Assembly: GCA_030636065.1 (NCBI GenBank)
Contig: DAOVXR010000054.1
Coordinates: forward strand, 1-8,719
Origin: Sedimentisphaerales bacterium
Lineage (GTDB): Bacteria > Planctomycetota > Phycisphaerae > Sedimentisphaerales > SM23-30
Direction: 5' to 3'
DNA: 8,719 nucleotides
The stretch's first letter is position 1, and each line of letters begins with the position of its first letter. Both the position numbers and the translations under genes were made by a program. The notes under the pieces were generated by a model. The model was not told the DNA's origin. It made no database searches and saw only the letters and a program-made list of their open reading frames with translations. Positions 5,240-8,719 of the stretch are shown in pieces.

Positions 5240-5629
5240 TCATTTTTTATTCTTATCAGCGGTTCGTACGCTTGACACAAAGATTTTGATTAACTCTTCT
5301 GTTTCCTGCAAAACATCATTCATACATTCGCGTACTTTTACAAGCGGCACACTTTGAATCAGCATCAGCCACCTTTTTGTTTCTCTCAATTCTTTGAGCG
5401 AAATACGAAGTTTATGGATGAAATCTTTTGCTGATTCTGCCGCCTGGGCTTCGCCGTGATTTGGGTAGGGCGATGTCCCGGACCTCAATAATTGTCCTGC
5501 GACATGGTTACCGGTTCTGGTATTTGGAAGTTGTTCTACAACTTTAATGATTCGCACCGAGTATTTCAGCAGGCGTTCTTCGAGATCGTATTTTCGTTCA
5601 TTCATTCCCATTTTTTCTACATTACACAT
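5240..5629 (-). CDS. Four-helix-bundle protein of the S23/23S-rRNA intervening-sequence family
   Basis: The 129-residue product carries the family signature in order: YDLEERLLKYSVRIIKVVEQL (14-34), GNHVAGQLLRSGTSP (40-54), NHGEAQAAES (57-66), KDFIHKLRISLKELRETKRWL (68-88), and a closing helix (about 100-118). The family folds as a four-helix bundle forming pentameric rings. It was first found in insertions within 23S rRNA genes and is related to the Avd accessory proteins of diversity-generating retroelements; its own biochemical role is unsettled. No rRNA and no reverse transcriptase is present here. No good ribosome-binding site is visible, and starts at 5629, 5611 or 5605 are all possible; the conserved core begins just after 5605. 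The gene interrupts a flagellar neighbourhood and is bracketed by units of the same ~90-bp repeat, so it looks like a passenger rather than a motility gene. Confidence 0.87.
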   Translation of the reverse strand: MCNVEKMGMNERKYDLEERLLKYSVRIIKVVEQLPNTRTGNHVAGQLLRSGTSPYPNHGEAQAAESAKDFIHKLRISLKELRETKRWLMLIQSVPLVKVRECMNDVLQETEELIKIFVSSVRTADKNKK

Positions 5630-5630
5630 T

Positions 5631-6000
5631 CGATATTAAGTTTTTTCTCTTTATTCAACATTTCTTTGATTTCCGCCATAGGCGGATTGAATGTTGGACG
5701 TTCAACTCTTGCTTTGATTCGATATTCAATTCTTTCTTTATTCAATATTTCTTCAATTCGACGTTGAGCGTTGAACGTTGGACGTTGGACGTTCAACTCT
5801 TGCTTTGATTCGATATTCAATTCTTTCTGCATTCAATATTTCTTCAATTCGACGTTGAGCGTTGAACGTTGGACGTTGGACGTTCAACTCTTGCTTTGAT
5901 TCGATATTCAATTCTTTCTTTATTCAATATTTCTTCAATTCGACGTTGAGCGTTGGACGTTGAACGTTGGACGTTCAACTCTTCCTGCATTCGATATTCG
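5631..6000. repeat. Tandem array of four ~90-bp units built from 7-bp modules
   Basis: Units start at CGATATT at 5631, 5720, 5811, 5902, with a fifth start at 5992, giving periods of 89, 91, 91 and 90 bp. Units 2 and 3 differ at only two positions. Each unit has an AT-rich half containing TTCAATATTTCTT and a half made of 7-bp modules (GTTGAGC, GTTGAAC, GTTGGAC, closing GTTCAAC). The modules create inverted repeats GTTGAACGT/ACGTTCAAC with 3-base (5959-5979) or 10-base (5770-5797, 5861-5888) centres. The unit is one sequence with internal order changes, without constant repeats and unique spacers, so this is not a CRISPR array. Confidence 0.95.
5672..5686. repeat. Hairpin nested in the first array unit
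   Basis: TCCGCC (5672-5677) and GGCGGA (5681-5686) form a perfect 6-bp stem around ATA. It occupies the place where the other units carry their first 7-bp modules, so one small palindromic element seems to have replaced or entered part of another repeat. Confidence 0.75.
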
Positions 6001-6011
6001 GCTTTTCTTTT

Positions 6012-6048
6012 CTCACCACTCACAACTCACCACTCTTCTTCCTCACCA
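6012..6048. repeat. CTCACCACTCACAACTCAC repeat overlapping the TPR stop codon
   Basis: Words CTCACCACT and CACAACTCAC recur here, in the same family as 4569-4592. The TPR stop codon (TGA, plus-strand TCA at 6043-6045) lies inside the CTCACCACA word, so the last codons of that gene are repeat sequence. Confidence 0.75.
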
Positions 6049-8481
6049 CAACCCCGACTTTTCCGTCCACGCAAACCATTGTTGCCATTGCTGACGGTTC
6101 AGGGACACTTCCGAGACTGCCAGGGTGGCATCTGACATTTTGGTAAGTTGCCAAATTGCCCTTCGGTTCGCCGAAGCTGCTTCTGCTGGATCGCCCAGCC
6201 TGGAATGGCAGTTCACAATCTGTATGAACGCCGTCAGGGCTGTCGGGGTCAATTGATACCGCAGAGCGATTTCTTCGTAGAACAGTACTGCTTGTTTATA
6301 CGATCCCAGATCGAACAGGCAATCGGCTCGATACATCCAGCTATGACGCAGATAGAGGTTATCTAATTTTGTACGTCGGTATTCGGGTATTTTCTCATAA
6401 AAATCAACTGCTTCGCTGTAATAGTTCTGCGCTTGTTTGAGATAGTTTCTTCTCAGATGGGTTGTTTTTTCTCTACTTACCGTTGCGCCTGCGTCCTGAG
6501 CGAGTTCATATAGAATCGCGTCTAAGTCCAGGCCGCTTTTGCGATAGGAATCACCGACCAGGAACATATATTTACCTAATACCGGCTCATCAGGATAGCG
6601 ATCGATTGCTTCGATAAGTCGAGTTATGGCTTGTGGATAATTTTTGTTATTGTAGTAGAACTCACCCAGCTCGAATAACGCTTCCCGGAACACATTAGCA
6701 AGCGGGCGTAGCGCGACATCTTCCAGCACTGACAGCAGCAGTTCTTCCGCCTTTTTATTATCCGGTTCTTCTTTTACCAGACAACAGTGTGCCAGCGGCA
6801 CGATACTCTGAAGGGCCGCCGGTGAGCGGGGATGTTTTTCTCGCAGGGCTTGATAATAGCTTACCGCCTGACCGAACTCGCCCAGGGCCTGATGCGCCTG
6901 GGCCAGATAATACATTGCTCTGGGCCAGCGGGATTTACCTTCGCACTGATCGACAAAACGGCGCCATACATCTTTTGCTTTATTGGAGTTACCTGCCTTG
7001 TCGTAACAGGTAGCCGCAAACCAGAGACTGTCTTCGTACAATTCATCTTCACCTGCTGCCAGCGAGACAACTCTCAGGAATTGTTCTGCCGCCTGCTCGA
7101 AGTGTTTCGTTATCAGTTCTTGTTGTTGCTGGAGCCATTGTTCGTCGTCTGCGCTTTGTGTATCGAGAGCCGCGCGTTGGTTTTGCTTCATATCGCGCAA
7201 CATTTCCTCTGCCAACTTTAGATGAACACGTGCAAACCTGTCTGCCGCCCGCAAATCGTTTTGTGCGGCGATCTGCTGTTCGATCTCCAGGAACGGCAGC
7301 GCCAGGGCATGCTGATTGAGTAACGCCAGATAATCGGCTAATTGGACGAGACTGTTTTGGATATTACTGGGTTCAACTGCCCGACTGGGCCCGTTATTTT
7401 TGATTAGATTGACTGTTTCCTGATAGAGGGCGATGGATTCGTCATATCTTTGTTGCAGGGCTGCGCATTCTGCCAATCCTAACTTACCACCGGCATACCA
7501 GCATTTGCCCAACTGGGTGGTTACTACACATTCGTAAAACCTTCGGGCGTCGTGATCGCGATACTGTTCATAATTTATTTTACCTAATTCGAGGGCTACC
7601 TGGGCGTATGTATCGCCCCGATCTGTCATTCGGCCGATGAGTTCTCTCAGGATAAGGTCTGCCCCATCGGCTTGGCCGGCATGACGAAGAGCTTTACCGC
7701 GTAGCAGCACCAGTTCATCGCCGTAGTTCGATTTACGCAGTCCTTCGCCGGCGGCATTGAGCATCGCCAGCGCCTCGTCTTCGTTTCCTTGTTCGATCAG
7801 CACTTCGGTTTTGCGTACGAACGCCCATGCTTTGTCGTCTGCGTTCGATTCGGTATTGACGAGGAGTTTTTCCAGATGTGGCAGTGATGTTTCGAGGTAT
7901 CCTTTGGGTCGTGCTATCATGTACATTTGTACTAATGAGCGATGCAGTGGGGGATCGAATTTATCGGTTACTTCGATCCCTTTGTTCAGTACGACGATAG
8001 CTTTTTCTGTATCGCTCAGGCCCCAGCAGGCCAGGCTGACATCATGGTACATCTCTGCCGAGGCTGGTTCGTTGGGATCGATCCAGTTGCGGTGTAAGGC
8101 CTCGCGATAGTCTTTGATTATGTTCTCGTAGTTGGCTTTGGCGCTACGGCGTCGGTAGAGGTCCAGTCCCAGCTCGTGTCGATGTTTCAATTCTTTTACA
8201 CGAGTTTGGGCAACTAAGCCGTGTACGCATCCGAGTTGTTCTTCGGTTTCGGTGATATGTCTTACTTGTTCGGCGGCGACATAGAAATCATGAAACCGAT
8301 TTTCCTCGGCCAACCACTTCAGTCCTTCGAGTTGTTCCTCGAAGCTGACCTGTTCCTCTTTCGGCCGCAGTTGCCAAAGCACACCTGCGAAAGCAACCAT
8401 CGATACCGCAAAAAGTGGCATCTGCCACTGTCCTGACAGTGCCTGGCGGAGGGTTAATTTAGATTCCGGCGATTTTCCCAT
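6043..8481 (-). CDS. Large membrane-anchored tetratricopeptide-repeat protein, function unknown
   Basis: An 812-residue protein with a short basic N-terminus (K3, K8, R12) and one hydrophobic segment (about 21-38, MPLFAVSMVAFAGVLWQL). This is probably an uncleaved anchor, as no signal-peptidase site is evident. The rest is helical repeats. TPR-like pairs include EKAIVVLNKGIEV near 163, YDESIALYQETV near 349, GEFGQAVSYYQALREKHP near 537, KNYPQAITRLIEAIDRYP near 617, SEAVDFYEKI near 690 and GSYKQAVLFYEEIALRY near 730. TPR arrays bind other proteins; no enzymatic domain is visible. The ATG at 8481 follows a weak GAAG-rich site. It may serve flagellar or envelope assembly, but only proximity to flgN suggests this, and a repeat array separates them. 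The last residues (GLW) and stop lie in a dispersed repeat. Orientation of the TPR domain is undecided. Confidence 0.88.
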   Translation of the reverse strand: MGKSPESKLTLRQALSGQWQMPLFAVSMVAFAGVLWQLRPKEEQVSFEEQLEGLKWLAEENRFHDFYVAAEQVRHITETEEQLGCVHGLVAQTRVKELKHRHELGLDLYRRRSAKANYENIIKDYREALHRNWIDPNEPASAEMYHDVSLACWGLSDTEKAIVVLNKGIEVTDKFDPPLHRSLVQMYMIARPKGYLETSLPHLEKLLVNTESNADDKAWAFVRKTEVLIEQGNEDEALAMLNAAGEGLRKSNYGDELVLLRGKALRHAGQADGADLILRELIGRMTDRGDTYAQVALELGKINYEQYRDHDARRFYECVVTTQLGKCWYAGGKLGLAECAALQQRYDESIALYQETVNLIKNNGPSRAVEPSNIQNSLVQLADYLALLNQHALALPFLEIEQQIAAQNDLRAADRFARVHLKLAEEMLRDMKQNQRAALDTQSADDEQWLQQQQELITKHFEQAAEQFLRVVSLAAGEDELYEDSLWFAATCYDKAGNSNKAKDVWRRFVDQCEGKSRWPRAMYYLAQAHQALGEFGQAVSYYQALREKHPRSPAALQSIVPLAHCCLVKEEPDNKKAEELLLSVLEDVALRPLANVFREALFELGEFYYNNKNYPQAITRLIEAIDRYPDEPVLGKYMFLVGDSYRKSGLDLDAILYELAQDAGATVSREKTTHLRRNYLKQAQNYYSEAVDFYEKIPEYRRTKLDNLYLRHSWMYRADCLFDLGSYKQAVLFYEEIALRYQLTPTALTAFIQIVNCHSRLGDPAEAASANRRAIWQLTKMSDATLAVSEVSLNRQQWQQWFAWTEKSGLW

Positions 8482-8600
8482 TTACTTCTTCACTTCTTCA
8501 CTCGTCCACTCTTCTAACCTTACACCGCGACAACAACTGTGGGTCTTTAAAATACAAACAACAAAAAAGTGTGACCGTTCACGCGTCCTTCTTATTCTAC
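8482..8600. other. Leader region upstream of the TPR gene
   Basis: This 119-bp stretch must hold the TPR promoter if the gene has its own. I see no convincing -35/-10 pair and no sigma-54 -24/-12 element on the minus strand. ACTTCTTC is duplicated at 8484-8499. A single inverted copy of the satellite word (AAAAGTGTGA on the plus strand) lies near 8564-8573. Confidence 0.4.
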
Positions 8601-8719
8601 ATTCAATATTTCTTTGATTCGACGTTGAGCGTTGGACGTTGAATGTTGGACGTTCAACTCTTCCTGCATTCGATATTCAACTCTTTCTTTATTCAATATT
8701 TCTTTGATTCGACGTTGAG
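8601..8719. repeat. Two further ~90-bp-family units at the window end
   Basis: A unit lacking its first 20 bases occupies 8601-8670, and the next starts with CGATATTCAA at 8671 and is cut by the window end. Register and ~90-bp period match the array at 5631-6000. The module order of the first copy, and its CTTCCTGCATT ending, match the unit at 5902-5991 most closely. One arm has GAATGT instead of GAACGT, so the inverted repeat is imperfect. Confidence 0.93.

Noticed and set aside
5240..5629. Part of a diversity-generating retroelement, because S23 proteins are related to Avd.
   Set aside because: No reverse transcriptase, template repeat or variable-repeat target is present in the window.
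5617..5832. A 71-codon minus-strand open frame through the ~90-bp array.
   Set aside because: It consists entirely of repeat units (VQRPTFN and NKERIEY strings) and overlaps the S23-type gene start; no ribosome-binding site or family match.
5631..6000. CRISPR array.
   Set aside because: The whole ~90-bp unit is repeated with no unique spacers, and no cas gene is present.

Overview
Every supportable gene lies on the minus strand. In transcription order (high to low coordinates) they are: a large membrane-anchored TPR protein, a four-helix-bundle (S23/IVP-type) protein, a FlgN-type flagellar chaperone, a soluble histidine kinase, a sigma-54-activating NtrC-type response regulator, and the start of a basal-body operon flgB-flgC-fliE. 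This is a flagellar regulation and assembly segment from a motile, probably Gram-negative bacterium. The long spacers full of short dispersed repeats, the S23-type gene beside them, the large TPR protein and the divergent FlgB/FlgC sequences suggest an environmental Planctomycetota (Phycisphaerae-like) or a related PVC/Omnitrophota lineage. That placement is an inference; no ribosomal marker is present.

Layout. 1-116: thirteen copies of a 9-bp tandem repeat touching the fliE stop codon. 117-1318: fliE, flgC and flgB, tightly spaced. 1319-1593: regulatory spacer with a textbook -24/-12 sigma-54 promoter for flgB, a duplicated -24 half 20 bp upstream, and a possible enhancer. 1594-2967: response regulator. 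2968-3255: spacer with three small hairpins and a 9-bp-periodic repeat. 3256-4122: histidine kinase. 4123-4601: 479-bp gene-free spacer with a hairpin repeat, a palindrome and several 9/10-bp repeat families. 4602-5066: flgN-like gene. 5067-5239: spacer ending in one repeat unit. 5240-5629: S23-type gene. 5631-6000: array of four ~90-bp units. 6043-8481: TPR gene. 8482-8719: leader and two more copies of the ~90-bp repeat running off the end.

How it fits together. The kinase has no transmembrane or sensor domain and resembles the FlgS/FlrB type. It would phosphorylate the regulator, which carries the GAFTGA loop and a Fis-type helix-turn-helix. The regulator would then activate sigma-54 polymerase at the promoter in front of flgB, producing the proximal rod proteins (FlgB, FlgC) and the rod/MS-ring adaptor FliE. 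FlgN would act later as chaperone for hook-filament junction proteins. The TPR protein's role is unknown.

The most unusual part is the spacers. At least six repeat families fill them, several with a 9-bp period and often starting at or within a stop codon. The ~90-bp unit is built from 7-bp modules whose order varies between copies, and the S23-type gene sits exactly between two such units. Both window ends fall inside repeats, so the window may be a whole short-read contig.
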